Source: Fragilaria crotonensis (lineage: Eukaryota; Bacillariophyta; Fragilariophyceae; Fragilariales; Fragilariaceae). From it: DNA of 64,000 nt. Of this stretch, positions 36,582-47,008 are shown piece by piece. The notes beneath the pieces were generated by a model. It made no database searches. It had not been told where the DNA came from and worked only from the letters and a program-made list of their open reading frames with translations. Made by a program: the position numbers and the translations under genes. Location of the stretch: assembly GCA_022925895.1 (NCBI GenBank), contig JAKSYS010000066.1, positions 1 through 64,000 of the forward strand, given 5' to 3'. How positions within the stretch are numbered: position 1 is the first letter of the stretch; every line of letters starts with the position of its first letter.

Positions 36582-37198
36582 ATGTTGGGGATCAGTGCAC
36601 AGTGCACAGTGCACAGTGATAGTAGTATATATAATGCACACAGTACTGCGGTGATAGTAGGCCTCAAAGCACAGTAATTTGAAACAGTTCCGTGGACAGT
36701 ACGGAGGTTACCGCGACTGGGGATGTTGGGGATCAGTGCACAAGGCCATGGCACACCGTCAATCGGAACCGACTACCGGAAGATTCTACTACAGTACACG
36801 CCTAACGCCTCATAGTCACCATAATCAGTAATCAGTAACAGTTCCTGCGCTTAGCAGTTATGTATAAAATGGTACAAGTACTATTACTACTACCAGTATG
36901 CGCAGTAGTTGGTGAAATATACAGTAGGAATGAGGTACTGTAGTTAGTTAGTTAACTTTCAGGGTGGTATTAGGCGGCAGTTGCAGTACGAGTAGTTCCT
37001 CACCACAGTTTACCACTGTGGTAGTAACTTATCACCGAGCCCTGACTACCGGTACCAGGTAGCAGCTGTGGTGGTACGTGAAACAGCAAGTCAATTCAAA
37101 ACATAAGCAGCTTTAGCACCTCCACTACGTACAAACAGTTCAGCAATCTTGCATGTGGTAGAAAAGTACATGGTGCACATTTGCGGCTCAAGCACTGT
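36582..37198 (+). repeat. 0.6-kb tandem duplication, unit A
   Basis: About 617 bases repeated almost exactly at 37199-37823. It begins ATGTTGGGGATC with a short CAGTGCA microsatellite and ends near CTCAAGCACTG. Non-coding; contains a TATATATAATGCACAC stretch. Confidence 0.85.
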
Positions 37199-37823
37199 AT
37201 GTTGGGGATCAGTGCACAGTGCACAGTGCACAGTGCAGTGATAGCAGCAGTATATATAATGCACACAGTACTGCGGTGATAGTAGGCCTCAAAGCACAGT
37301 AATTAGAAACAGTTCCGTGGACAGTACGGAGGTTACCGCGACTGGGGGATGTTAGGGATCAGTGCACAAGGCCATGGCACACTGTCAATCGGAACCGACT
37401 ACCGGAAGATTCTACTACAGTACACGCCTAGCATCATAGTCACCATAATCAGTAATCAGTAACAGTTCCTGAGCTTGGCATTATGTATAAAATGGTACAA
37501 GTACTATTACTACTACCAGTATGCGCAGTAGTTAGTGAAATATACAGTAGGAATGAGGTAGTATTGTACTGTAGTTAGTTAGTTAACTTTCAGGGTGGTA
37601 TTAGGCCGCAGTTGCAGTAGTTCCTCACCACAGTTTACCACTGTGGTAGTAACTTATCACTGAGCCCTGACTACCGGTACCAGGTAGCAGCTGTGGTGGT
37701 ACGTGAAACAGCAAGTCAATTCAAAACATAAGCAGCTTTAGCACCTCCACTACGTACAAACAGTTCAGCAATCTTGCATGTGGTAGAAAAGTACATGGTG
37801 CACATTTGCAGCTCAAGCACTGT
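37199..37823 (+). repeat. 0.6-kb tandem duplication, unit B
   Basis: Second full unit, with small insertions and deletions relative to unit A. A further partial unit, starting TCAAATCAAAGCATAAGCAG, follows to about 37888. Confidence 0.85.
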
Positions 37824-38080
37824 GTCAAATCAAAGCATAAGCAGCTTTAGTATCTCCATTACGTACAAACGGTTCAGCCATCTTACCAGGGAATATCCAG
37901 CATATATTAATAACGTAAGGTTGATTGTGAGACTCCAAAAATGAGGGGATTTGCGACTAATTTTAATCAAAATTTCACTGAGCAAAATTCTGTGACATTT
38001 CCCGTGACGTAGTTTCGTTGCATTCAAATCGCTACCTCCATAACAGATATATGCTTATGGCATATGTCATGGTACAAACG

Positions 38081-38136
38081 TTGTACTCCGTACCAGGTAG
38101 AGATCGTACCAGACCTCCTCTACCGTCGTGCAACAA
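38081..38136 (+). repeat. Short dispersed repeat, copy 2
   Basis: Second copy of the block at 34337-34400, lacking the duplicated AGGTACC inside the first. Confidence 0.7.
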
Positions 38137-38285
38137 CCGCGGCCAACGGCCGCCCGCCAGACTGGTATATAATAAGATTTTCTTGTGTCCGGTCCGGACG
38201 AAATACTGCCGTAGCCAAGATAGGGAACGCCCGGCCAGACTTTTGTGATAAGGGATGCCGGTCCTTTAACGTCTCTATTGCCGGA

Positions 38286-38455
38286 AGAGAAAGTGTTGGT
38301 ACTCAATGCCGTAGGCATACAGCGTATGTTCTGATACTACTAAAACAACGTAGGCATACAGTCTGTACTGAAGAGAAAGTGTTGGTACTCAATGCCGTAG
38401 GCATACAGTGTATGTTCTGATACTACTAAAACAACGTATGCATACAGTATGTACT
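38286..38455 (+). repeat. Two-unit 85-bp tandem duplication
   Basis: The unit starts AGAGAAAGTGTTGGTACTC and ends near CTGTACTGA. The first unit is about 38286-38370 and the second 38371-38455. The tail ATACTACTAAAACAAC is repeated once more afterwards. Confidence 0.8.
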
Positions 38456-38755
38456 GATACTACTAAAACAACCACACTACTAGTACCAGTAAACTAAGGA
38501 CTAAACATCCATACAGAATCAACGCGGCCGGTACAACAATAAAAAGCTAAAGACTAAAACATCCGCACAGAATCAATGCGGCCTTGGGCCGCACATATCC
38601 AGTCTGGTCACTTAATAAAAAAATCATGATTCAGGATTGGCACTCATGACTCGGAATTCGAGCCATCACCATTCATCCCGTTTGGAAAAAAAAGGGATCA
38701 TTCTCTCGAAAAAGATCCACGACAGTTGCACGAAATCATAAACTTGTCAGTCACC

Positions 38756-39889
38756 ATGACCGCGACATCCCAGCTCCTCCTCGCAGCACTACTTTCATTA
38801 CTGGTTCCACAAGTGTCATGTTTCATTTCCAACACCAATATTGGTTGGTTGCCTCGAATCCCACGAGTACAGTTTGCTGTGGGTGTCGGCAACCTTGTGG
38901 AGGATGGGGATGTATTGGACGCTGATTACGAACGCGTTGCGGTGGCGACGACGACAAGTCCTGACTCTCGACAAGACACCAACGCCAACAGTAATAACGA
39001 CAACGCGGCCGAGATTCCTGTCTTTCAAACAAATTCGTTGTTGGATTTAACATTGGTTGATAACAACGTTACCTTTCCCTTTGTCGATCCTCAAACCGAA
39101 CAAACAATCAATTGTCGATTGGCCGTGTCGGCGAAATTGGAAGATGAACAATTGTACGCGGTAGGAATTCCATCGCAGCATGGTGTATTGATGGTTATTG
39201 AACGCGGCGACGAGAATGGTCAAGAGACTGTTGCAGAGTATTTGGATCCAGATGTGGACGACAATGTCGAAGTTTTCGAAATCATGGCAGGGGCGCTGCA
39301 AAAGTATTTGGGATCAGATTTGGCGCTGCAGCGAACACCAAGAATATTGACTATTTCTGGAGATTTAGACAAATACGTCGATGCACTTCCCGAATCTGGT
39401 TTCGACAGATATCACCCTGACAAGATTATGGAAGAGCCGGATCGGGATTTGGACAAACTATTCGACTTCTTCAAGGAACAAATGGGGGATGAAGTATTTG
39501 AAGCGACCATGGCAGAAGCGGCAGACATGGATCCGAGTATTATGGCCTTGTTTGAAACGAGCAACGAGGATGATAGTGATACTCCCTTCAATCCTGCCGA
39601 GATGGAGGAAGCTTTTCGAAATTTGTCAGCCGACATTCAGCACCAAGGAGTGGGAGTCAAACTGGTGGGATTTCAAGTCAACAACAACGATGAAAAGGAC
39701 AAGAACACTAGCCCTCCTTCCTTTTATTCTCTCGTTAAGCCAATCAAACCCTTGACGGTCGTCGGCCGTCTCAAAAGTGAGGGGAGGGAGACCGTCTTCG
39801 AACTATTGACTCCGGAAGAGGAAGTCTTGATTGTACCTCGGCTAGAACAAATATGCAAGGAGGATATGGAAGCTCAAGGCCTTCTTTAG
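38756..39889 (+). CDS. Plastid-type DUF3727-like protein
   Basis: 378 residues from the ATG at 38756. The N-terminus is a signal peptide (SQLLLAALLSLLV) followed by VSC-FISN, with Phe right after the likely cleavage site, as in diatom plastid imports. The middle (about residues 85-200: LTLVDNNVTFPFVDPQTEQT, then LAVSAKLEDEQLYAVGIPSQ, then a run of acidic residues and EIMAGALQKYLGSDLALQRT) resembles the DUF3727 fold of cyanobacteria and plastids, whose biochemical role is not settled. A long acidic region follows, and the C-terminus is a short beta-rich segment. Continuous frame. Family assignment is from memory of its pattern and moderate in strength; the plastid location is an inference from the leader. 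Confidence 0.65.
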   Translation: MTATSQLLLAALLSLLVPQVSCFISNTNIGWLPRIPRVQFAVGVGNLVEDGDVLDADYERVAVATTTSPDSRQDTNANSNNDNAAEIPVFQTNSLLDLTLVDNNVTFPFVDPQTEQTINCRLAVSAKLEDEQLYAVGIPSQHGVLMVIERGDENGQETVAEYLDPDVDDNVEVFEIMAGALQKYLGSDLALQRTPRILTISGDLDKYVDALPESGFDRYHPDKIMEEPDRDLDKLFDFFKEQMGDEVFEATMAEAADMDPSIMALFETSNEDDSDTPFNPAEMEEAFRNLSADIQHQGVGVKLVGFQVNNNDEKDKNTSPPSFYSLVKPIKPLTVVGRLKSEGRETVFELLTPEEEVLIVPRLEQICKEDMEAQGLL

Positions 39890-40510
39890 AGAATAGTATA
39901 ACATAGTATCGCCCCCGGGCTGCAGCGCGTGATCCATTGGTGGTTGTTGCGGTCCCATCCCTGTTTTCAATAAGTGGTTTCTTTCGTAGCGTAAACCCTA
40001 TGCTTCCATAGATCAGGTGTCAGCCATTTCAATGAACCATTTTCATCCTGCCTCCCTCCCTTTGCCCCTTCCTTCTTTCAGCGTTTGCCATGCGCAAGGC
40101 TTGGCCAGCTCCCACGCCTTCGCGAAAGCTGTTCCCAGACCGCTGAGCCTACTAAGCCCTCTGTCGCTGCAGTAACACCCACGGCAGCAGCCCCGTCACG
40201 ACGGCTGCCAAGCTAATGCCATGATTTGATACCTCCCGGGAGTACACGTATTAATTTGAATCACAACTGCATGTTGCCAATATCGAGCAAGCATGTCACA
40301 AGTTACAAGTTACAAGTATCATAGGGGGTTGGAGTTTCAGTCCCAGATGGGGCAATTCAGTTCGGATCCATGTAGAAATCGAGTCGTGGCTGTTTAAAAA
40401 TTTGGAACGGTCGATTCCATCGTTGATAATGCTCATAAATCTCCACACTAATCTTGAAACAAAACTGCCCCTTCGAGACACACTGACTTCCACAATCCAC
40501 GCCCCACGAT
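39890..40510. other. Intergenic region
   Basis: About 620 bases, moderately GC-rich, with no supportable gene. Contains an imperfect tandem ACAAGTT repeat at about 40297-40317. Confidence 0.5.
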
Positions 40511-41239
40511 ATGATATCGCTATCGATGCTTTCCGATGCAGGATCACCTGAAATATATCCGGGAGTGCAGCTAGTAATTGAACTGTTGGATTCGGTCCTT
40601 GATGACATGAGCTCTCAAAGTCCAACGGGAGTAATCGACGAGGAGGAATTTGATCTGACGGAGTGCACGCTCAACCCAAATTGGAGAGTCACAAAGGGAC
40701 AGATAGAAGAAGAATTTGATTCAATTGACCTTGATGACAGTGATGGTACCTTTTCAGATGACGAGATTGAACAAGAATTGAACGGGTTGGCCACCAACAA
40801 CAAATCAAACCTTGTCGCCTCGGCCGCGTTTGCCGCAAAAGCGTTGCAGACAAAAACTGAATCCGCTCGACCGTGTTCAGATTCTAACGGTTCCGCATCA
40901 TGTGATGTCTGTGGGTGCAATGAGGTGCCATGTACCGACAGCCCTCTGTCATTGTGTCAAAAGCATGAGGATCTGTTGATTGACTCTGTTCGAAAGGACT
41001 TTCGAAAGGAACTGCTCATGTGGCCAGCGTGGCTACAACGGAAAGTTCAAGAGCTGGAAAATATCAAGCTCACGATTAGTGAATTACGTCAGCTCTTGGA
41101 CGTTGTCGCCGTCCCAAAACTAAAGGAGCTTAAGCCACGAACGGAGGAAGAGGCTACTTGTCGACGGGATATGCTCAAGGCAATTGCAACTTACAACACA
41201 AGATTTAATCTCCTCCCTGAGTATTATCGCTTTTGTTAA
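40511..41239 (+). CDS. Unrecognised acidic protein with Cys/His cluster
   Basis: 242 residues starting at ATG 40511. The first 90 residues are very acidic (Asp/Glu-rich), then comes an Ala-rich stretch. Around residues 130-155 there is a possible zinc site, C-x2-C-x-C-x4-C followed by LCQKH. The last 80 residues are predicted helical, with Lys/Glu/Leu pattern. I do not recognise the family. The cluster suggests metal binding, and acidity plus helices suggests a nuclear or adaptor role, but this is guesswork. The reading may continue beyond 41239 in another frame (LSIIAFVNAFHDNALR), given the single-base breaks seen in other genes. Confidence 0.6.
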   Translation: MISLSMLSDAGSPEIYPGVQLVIELLDSVLDDMSSQSPTGVIDEEEFDLTECTLNPNWRVTKGQIEEEFDSIDLDDSDGTFSDDEIEQELNGLATNNKSNLVASAAFAAKALQTKTESARPCSDSNGSASCDVCGCNEVPCTDSPLSLCQKHEDLLIDSVRKDFRKELLMWPAWLQRKVQELENIKLTISELRQLLDVVAVPKLKELKPRTEEEATCRRDMLKAIATYNTRFNLLPEYYRFC

Positions 41240-42051
41240 CGCTTTCCATGACAATGCTCTTCGCGTTTTCATCAGACTTGGTTGCAACTTTCTTCCCGGC
41301 AGTCGCTTTCGCGCCGCAGCGGCACTGCCCTACTTGCAATCGTCGTTGGAGTGGGTACGTGGCGAAGTCGAGCCTTGATAATCCCAGTGGGTTACGCTGC
41401 AATGATTGGCGCAGGTGTTGGGATGCTATCGTTGGGCCTTTTGTAGTATGCGCCCTTGCGTGCCTGAATGCCTCCGTACGCGGACAAACCCATGGATCGT
41501 GAGAATGGGTACATACGCGCCTCCATTGATGGGCACCGCGTTCAGTTTGTTTAAGTAGGAGACGTGATTTTTGACATTTTCTCTTTCGCAAGTATGGTTG
41601 GATCAAGCGAACGCAGTGGATGGAGCGGACGAGTGTATTGTTATCTGATACAACTTCAACGGTGGAAGGTAGAATTCTGTATGTCGAATTGCTCTCTTCC
41701 AGGTACTCGGGGTAGTAGGCTGGGTGGATTTGGACGTCGTATCAACGGTCGCGAGCATGGTGTTGCATAATCAAGCTACGACTCGACTTGTCGTCCCCAA
41801 ATTATCAATATACTGAGTATAAAACAAGGTTCACCTTACGATGGCGTGGACCAACGATTCGAGGACAGAAGAATACCGTTTCAAGGACAACCTTTGCTAT
41901 CAAGAGTAATGTAATAGCAACGGCATTCAAGACTGACTGGAGTGCCGATCGCCGATCCTTTTGCGGTTGATGACTCTGTCCATCTATCCGTGTCGCCCGA
42001 TACTGTATGATTCCCAGACAGCACGAACAATACTGGGACCTTCGTCGAACA
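41240..42051. other. Intergenic or undetermined region
   Basis: No firm gene. A short frame from ATG 41248 to 41502 begins with a hydrophobic stretch containing AVAFAP, which looks like a plastid cleavage site. Another frame around 41370-41452 encodes a glycine-rich hydrophobic segment (YAAMIGAGVGMLSLGLL). These may be remnants of a small membrane protein with a frame error, or chance. Confidence 0.35.
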
Positions 42052-43235
42052 CTACTTGTAATCTGTCTCTTGTACGGTTGGAGCAAGAGCAACTTGTTCC
42101 AGATTGGCCTTCCAAATGGCACGTTGCATCAACAGTGTGTGGTTGCTCATCACGGTCGACTTGGGTTGCCAATCGCAAGTTGGATTGTGTGACACGCTCC
42201 AATCCTTCCATTCCACAAGACGGCCCGGAGACCAGATTTCCATTCGAATCTGCCACGCGGGTGGATAATTCTTGGATTTGGTCATTCCATAATTCTCCAA
42301 ACAGCTTCCGACGTACACATGTTCATATGCAATTTCATCCCACAATGTCGTGGACGGCACCAGACCAAGGAATGGTCGATCGACTACCAGAACTGATGTT
42401 CGATGCGGTTGTCCGAGGACGCCAATACTTAACTGCCATTCCAAAAGGTGACCTTTACGTTCCACCAGTAGGAATGTGGTTTCAATGACTTCACCAGGCT
42501 CCACAGCAATCAAGTCTCCAGTCGCCGCCTTGGGAATCCAAGAATTGGCACAGGATGTGTTGCTGGCAGTAGTCGTATTTGGAGGAGTTGACATTGTGGT
42601 TGAGGACGACGCAGTGTCAGGAGGGCACAGCGCCATGAAGTATTGAGCACCAATGTGCCATGTTTCCAATTCAATCCATTGCGGATCGTAATTTGGGTAG
42701 TTGGAAGAATTGGCGAGTGCATTGCCGAGCATTAATTGCGGAACAAATTGATTCATGTAACCCCTGTATCCACCGATGCTGCCGGTCTTTCGGAATTTGT
42801 AGCAGACGCAGCCTGGAGACCTGCGGTGGGCCAAAATATGTTGAAGTAATCATAGTATGTAAACTTGTCAACAGGATCGTGTTCTTGAGGCAAGTCAGGA
42901 ACCGTGAAGAGGGACGAGAAGAGGGCCCCCACCTGACGACCGAGTGGGTACAGCGTCCCTGGACCTACGCAAAGACGACCGGCATGACACGATTCATCTC
43001 TGGCGTCGATGACATCGCCTCCGCTTCGTGGAGGGAAGAATCGGCGTCCAGTAGGTCGTGACGATTGGTCGTCGCATGTTGCGATTCGAGGGACATTTAG
43101 CAACAGGTAGATCGTGAAAGGAATCATCCCAAGAAAGAAAGCCATCACTTGATGAGTGCGTTTCGTCGGAAAGGAGGAAAAATTAGCGTCGACAGTAGAT
43201 GATTTTGATGGTGGAGAAGGTGCGCGCAATGCCAT
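42052..43235 (-). CDS. Unrecognised single-pass membrane protein, lumenal domain
   Basis: Starts at ATG 43235. A Ser-rich cytosolic tail of about 30 residues precedes one membrane segment (MAFFLGMIPFTIYLLLNV), so it is probably a type II protein with a lumenal or external domain. That domain has conserved-looking blocks: FTYYDYFNIFWPTA, GYMNQFVPQLMLGNALANSS, WIELETWHIGAQYFMALC, several Cys, and N-glycosylation sequons (NSSN, NTS, NHT). The frame shifts by one base near 42812, within GCAGGTCTCCAGG; the two halves otherwise run on smoothly. I do not recognise the family. The architecture would suit a glycosyltransferase accessory or a cell-wall protein, but no catalytic motif is visible. Confidence 0.65.
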
Positions 43236-44341
43236 ATTTGTCACCCTCGCGCACCAAGTTCAGTTATTCGATAAAATGAGTGGATACGCCCGTACTCGAC
43301 TGCATAGGACTCGGCATCAGCAATTCCTGAACACAAAATACCCGGCCCAAAACATCATCCACGGGATGCAATTCCTCATCCCGATGATGCGACGGGCTCG
43401 GTCGTGGTTTATCTCTGGATCACCGGTTGTGTTTCATCTCGTGCAACAACATGATCAGAATGATGATGTTGACGATGATGATACAACAGCTTTACGGCAG
43501 CCAAGAATAATTCTGCCTGTGTTGGCTTTGAAACTGAATCGACCCTCCTGTTTGGCGTCGGCCTTCCTATTCTTATGGCCTTACATTGAGATCGATACGA
43601 TCCTTTTGTTGCCCATTCTCCTTTCCTGTCAACTAGCTTGTCTCATGGTCGTGTTTGACTCGTTGCCCATGTAATGCATCACGTAGTATGTTATTGTGCT
43701 TGTCGAGATTGACGATGCTGCAAAAATAACCAACATTCAGCACATGATAAGCCTGAAGGTGTGAAGCAGAAGAAGAGTCGTCGCGATGGAACTTCTTCTC
43801 GACTTCAGTGAATGATGAGGTCTACTGGGAGTACACAATGAAAAAGTATGAACAATGTGAACAATGTACACAGCTGGTACCATACCAGGTACTCCAGTTC
43901 TAATGCTTGTGGCAGTACAAGTACAACTGTATGCATACAAGCCTACACTCCTACTCCTCCTATGTCTTACTTATGTACATTCGCCGAGTACTGTGGAACT
44001 GCTGTACCGGTGTACTGGCGTCTTCCGTGGACCACGGGGCTATACATATCATATGTAGGATGCTCGGACGGAACTTTTACAGCGGCCGACGGTTTCCGCC
44101 TTCTTGCGACGGAATGTTCCCGTACAGCTCCGTGCTCGTCCGTATGATGTATTATGACGTCATACCTTATGACTCATTTGAGAGCTCCCCGATCACCACA
44201 TCCTCCTTCTCTCAAATTTGCTCACGGGATTCTCATCGAGGATCGATCTGACCATCTGCCTTGGATCTCCATAACTTGAACGTTCGCATTGAATCTGCCC
44301 AGTTCTACGTTCTTACTCGTCTAGCAAGACAACAAGGGGTT
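43236..44341. other. Intergenic region with divergent promoters
   Basis: About 1.1 kb between the divergent membrane-protein and carotenoid-oxygenase genes. No gene supported. GTAC/AGTAC strings cluster at 43860-44030. Confidence 0.45.
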
Positions 44342-46300
44342 ATGCTGCCATTCCACAACAAGAAGTTTGCACTGCTTTTGAGCATTGCAACGTCATTCAT
44401 ATGGATCGGACCCCGGCATCATGTGGCAGCTCTGAGTTCCGGCATTCAAGTCAGCAGTTCCCGAAGTAGTACTGCGTCACCGATACCCACAATTCAAGCA
44501 GCACCCACGCTGCGGTTCCCCCAACCTCGACCGATTCCCTCAAAACTGCAGGAAGCATGGGAGAGTAACCGTCATCCAGTCGAAACTCAAGATGAAATCG
44601 GATATGGGATCTTTCTAACCGACGATTGGAGAAGAGCTTGGTTCACGTATGGCCAAGACACTGATGAAAGTTCCACCATTGTCGATCCGATCACAGGGTA
44701 TGCCAACTACATCATCGATGAGATCGAAGGGACGCGTCCTGTGGATCTCGTCGGGACCTTGTATCGGAATGGTCCTGGAAAAATGGGAGTGAATGGACAA
44801 CGTGTGGCACACGCATTGGATGGAGATGGGCTGGTCTTGCAATTGGTCTTTGAGGAAGGCAGCGGAAGCGCTGTTACATTCCAGTCGAAATTCGTCCACA
44901 CCACGGCATTTCAACAAGAATTGCGGGAGAATCGATTCGTTTCGCGAGGGACATTTGGCACGGGGCCCATGGGCGATGCTCCAGGACGGGGAATCAATGA
45001 GGATCCGACAGAACCGTCGATCTGGACCAAAGTTAAGGAGAGAGCCCTCAATGTGGACATTAAAAACCCTGCCAATACTCAAGTGGTGGCCTTTGGCGGC
45101 AAATTGCTTGCTCTCTTTGAAGCCGGGCTACCTTATCGCTTGAACCCAGATAATTTGGAAACCATGTACGAAGATGACATGGGTGGGGTGCTTCCCAAAG
45201 GAAAGATTGCTGTGAAGTGCCCAACATTCCACCGGCGTTTCTTCCGGACTTTGTTGGAGGAGCAGCTCATACCGCACATCCTCAAGTATGTCCGCGAACC
45301 GGACATTTGGTGGGATGGCATTGGTCCGATGTCGGGAACGGTCTCAAAGTTACGGTCACGGAATGGTCTCCGGAGAACTTCGCCCAGGTGGCCTCGCGGA
45401 CAGTGATACTCCCCAACGTGGCATTGGCACCTCATGACATGGTGGTGACTGAAAATTACATCTTTCTTAAAGTCAATTCGCTTTCAATGAATGCATTGGA
45501 CTTTTTGTCGGGGCTCAAAGGACCCGCAGCTGCGCTCAAGATGGATGGACGTGCAAATGTCAGGGGATTTTTGTTCTCACGACCGACGAATGACAAGGTC
45601 GTTGAGCCAATTGAAATAGACATTCCTCCATGCTTCAGCATTCACTTCTCACATGGCTACGAAGACGATAGAAGTGGCAATCTGGTGGCTTTCTTCTCAG
45701 GTTGGCCGCCAAGCGATTCCAAGGATTTTCTGGGAGCCTGGGGTGGTTTTGCTCCAGAATTCAATCGAATTCCAGAAACGTGCCTTTGGCGCATCGAGAT
45801 TGATGTCAAGACTGGCAAAACTATTGACATGTCGATTGCGCCAGGATCATCCAACGTGTGTGCTGAACACTGCGTCGTACACCCTCACTTTATTTCCAAA
45901 GGGCCCGCTACGTGCATGCAACTGTAAGCAATCTTGTGGGAGATTCATCACCACCCTGCGGATATTCGAGACACTGTGTTGAGGACGGTAGCACCGTGCC
46001 ATTGGAACCAGGCGAACGCAATAATGAGATTGACTGTTATTTTTTGGTAGTCGACACTTTTGCGGCGAACCGTTAGTGGTCCCCAAGCATGGAGCTGATT
46101 TGGAACGGGAAGAACAGGCGTATCTGGTGGGTGTGGTATGTGATGCGGTCCGACACAAGAGTTTTGTTGCAGTCTTCGATCTGGAACGGCCTTTGCGTGA
46201 TGGGCCAGTATGCAAACTTTGGTTGAAAACCCACGTCCCACATGGGCTCCATGGTTGCTTCGATCCGCAATCAAATTTACGTACTTCGTACTTTTGTTAA
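44342..46300 (+). CDS. Carotenoid cleavage oxygenase (RPE65/CCD family)
   Basis: Non-heme iron enzyme that splits carotenoids to apocarotenoids. The start at ATG 44342 gives a hydrophobic leader (KFALLLSIATSFIWIG), perhaps for plastid or secretory entry. Family blocks in order: LVGTLYRNGPGKMG; HALDGDGLVLQL; GGKLLALFEAGLPYRL; then the four iron-binding His regions TAHPQ (about 45270), PHDMVVTENY (about 45432), IHFSHGYED (about 45640) and HGLHGCF (about 46240). The C-terminal block EEQAYLVGVVCDAV fits as well. The frame changes near 45214 (KVPN expected, one G apparently missing), near 45890 and near 46060. Conservation continues through each, so base errors are more likely than loss of function. 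Whether it makes retinal, abscisic-acid-like or xanthophyll products cannot be told. Confidence 0.88.
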
Positions 46301-47008
46301 GGTCGTAAATGAAGCCGTTTCATACCGATCCTTCTGTTTCATATAGGATGAATTCAGCGTAGCATAGGAACCTCCCTGGTGATTATGGACGCTGGGAACC
46401 TGCAAACTATTCGTCTGCAACTTCGTACGTTTATGTTCGAAAGGGGGCCTTGAACTTCGCGCGTTCCGCCTTCCATTCACTGGTTGGTGTCTAGTTTCTC
46501 TGGCTTCGTCATTACGTGTAGCAGTGACCATTTCCTACTAGTCTTTTCCCAGTTCCCAGGCCTCGGAGCCCGTGATCAGCAATACTAAAGTGGATCGTTG
46601 AAGGGCCCCTGTCATGGACTACGGCAATCCAACAGTCTAAGCTGGTGTAAACTGTGAAATATGGCGTGAGACGCATGGGTCGAGGCCAGTTCCAAGTTAA
46701 GAAAGCTACTACCAACAAAGTGGTGCCTTGACAAGGCGTCACGCTGCAGTGGTAATCATTACAACGTGCTCTGGAATTACAACGTGCTCAGGAGTAGAAG
46801 TTGTTGCGGTTCATAGATGTAGTTCAGTCGTTTCTAGGAAGATTTGGCGCCTGCGGTGGAGCAGACTTGGCGACCGATGATCACAAGGCGGGAGCCTGGT
46901 AGTGGTGCAGTACGAACAACGAACAAAAAGTGCATACGCTGTCAGCCAAGTGAACTGTATTTTATTGATTTCTATAGTTAGCCATTCCTTGCGATGAAAA
47001 CTGAACAT
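46301..47008. other. Intergenic, convergent 3' ends
   Basis: About 700 bases between the oxygenase and the first S28 gene. No supportable gene and no notable repeat. Confidence 0.5.

Larger units (their letters stand above)
37824..38755. other. Intergenic region upstream of the DUF3727-like gene
   Basis: No gene. It holds the partial tandem unit to 37888, the short dispersed repeat at 38081, an 85-base tandem duplication at 38286-38455, and a duplicated box of the form ACTAAA-CATCC-ACAGAATCAA-GCGGCC at about 38497 and 38551. Confidence 0.5.

Noticed and set aside
41248-41502. Small plastid-targeted protein, because its start contains AVAFAP
   Set aside because: The frame has poor coding character afterwards, competing frames overlap it, and the motif can arise by chance. 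Left as undetermined.
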